NCBI GenBank assembly: GCA_958496175.1 | Contig: OY292274.1 | Span: forward strand, 59,468,630-59,532,629 | Reading direction: 5' to 3' | Source of the DNA: Sisyra terminalis | Taxonomy: Eukaryota > Arthropoda > Insecta > Neuroptera > Sisyridae | Length of the DNA stretch: 64,000 bases | Shown: piece by piece, positions 63,381-64,000 of the stretch | Numbering within the stretch: the stretch's first letter is position 1 | Layout: each line of letters begins with the position of its first letter | Position numbers and translations under genes: made by a program | The notes under the pieces: generated by a model | What the model was told of the DNA's origin: nothing | Databases searched by the model: none | The model's input: only the letters and a program-made list of their open reading frames with translations

Positions 63381-64000
63381 GATGCTTTGTTGATAAGAAA
63401 TATCATTAAAATTCCAATAAATTTTTGAAGAACAAAAAATAAAAATTTGCTTGTTTTAAGTAACTGATACGTTCATTATAAATGATTGTAAATCTTAATC
63501 TCTCGTATAAAATGATAAAAAATTGTGGTTTTGTCTATAATAAATACATCTCGGGATTATTAAGATAAAGATTCCTCTTTTAGACGAAACGAACATAATA
63601 AATTTTATTAACGCGAAACAAAAAACATCCGCAATATTCTCAAATCTTATAGCAAACATCGAACAAATAATCATCGCCACAAAAATGTTTTTTTCGTTAC
63701 AAATTCAAACGATAGCCGAGATTTAAGCATGTTTAATATAACCTAGTGACTCTCCAGTGTTCAAATAATCGTTTGTATTTTAATAGTACCGAAAAAATTA
63801 ACTACTATTCAAAAAAAAGGATTGCTAAATGTAATACATAGATAATTGATGATACTACATTCTTTTGAAAAAAAAAACGATAACAAGATGTCCAGCATTT
63901 TCTATAACACAAATTCCTTGATTTTTCTTGGTAAAATACGCTTTTTCCCGACTTTACATAAAAAAAAAATTGCAACTAGTCATTGATCAATTTTGTGAAA
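63381..64000. other. Right edge, nothing recognised
   Basis: AT-rich sequence without a gene, RNA or defined repeat that I can support. Confidence 0.6.

Noticed and set aside
1..64000. CRISPR arrays, operons or other bacterial systems
   Set aside because: The window is eukaryotic nuclear DNA with spliced genes; no regularly spaced short repeats were seen.

Overview
The window is AT-rich animal nuclear DNA with many introns, very probably from an insect. The protein-coding genes are conserved animal genes, and the repeats (Jockey-type non-LTR element, Tc1/mariner, hAT, long-inverted-repeat MITEs, tRNA-headed SINEs) are typical of insect genomes. The order cannot be fixed from the sequence alone; a beetle is possible.

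Left part (1-16.4 kb): a complete MCRS1 (microspherule protein 1) gene lies at 12401-16421 on the plus strand in six exons encoding 517 aa. Its first four exons and the start of intron 4 occur a second time, without visible differences, at 1-2540 (offset 12407). That copy ends inside a fold-back transposon. Between the copies lie two related SINE-like repeats, a full-length Jockey-clade retrotransposon with two intact ORFs, a 40-nt 5S rRNA fragment joined to its 5' end, a complete 5S rRNA gene, and mRpL53 followed 41 bp downstream by a 65-aa membrane-protein ORF, probably on one dicistronic mRNA. mRpL53 and MCRS1 start head to head from a 429-bp spacer.

Middle part (17.6-47.1 kb): a single Cyclin D gene runs on the minus strand in four coding exons (309 aa), with introns of about 1 bp-precise boundaries at 70 bp, 5.5 kb and 22.9 kb scale. 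The largest intron is a collection of repeats: fold-back elements, a Mutator-like MITE with a 9-bp target duplication, a Helitron-like element, a decayed Tc1/mariner copy, a chimeric LINE relic, a 0.5-kb tandem duplication, and several hammerhead-ribozyme-like motifs.

Right part (47-64 kb): an intergenic stretch with two more MITEs (one flanked by 92-bp direct repeats), then a large minus-strand gene (52689-60868, four coding exons, about 2530 aa). It resembles MGA (MAX gene-associated protein) in having a Cys-rich DUF4801-like block and a C-terminal helix-loop-helix/zipper-like end, but it lacks a visible T-box and a clear basic region. The window ends with a 1.6-kb hAT-type element with a perfect 8-bp target duplication and nested hairpin elements.

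The genes do not form one pathway. MCRS1 and the MGA-like protein act in chromatin and transcription, Cyclin D in G1 control, and mRpL53 in the mitochondrial ribosome. All exon boundaries were read by eye from splice sites, reading phase and recalled family sequence; no alignment was run.
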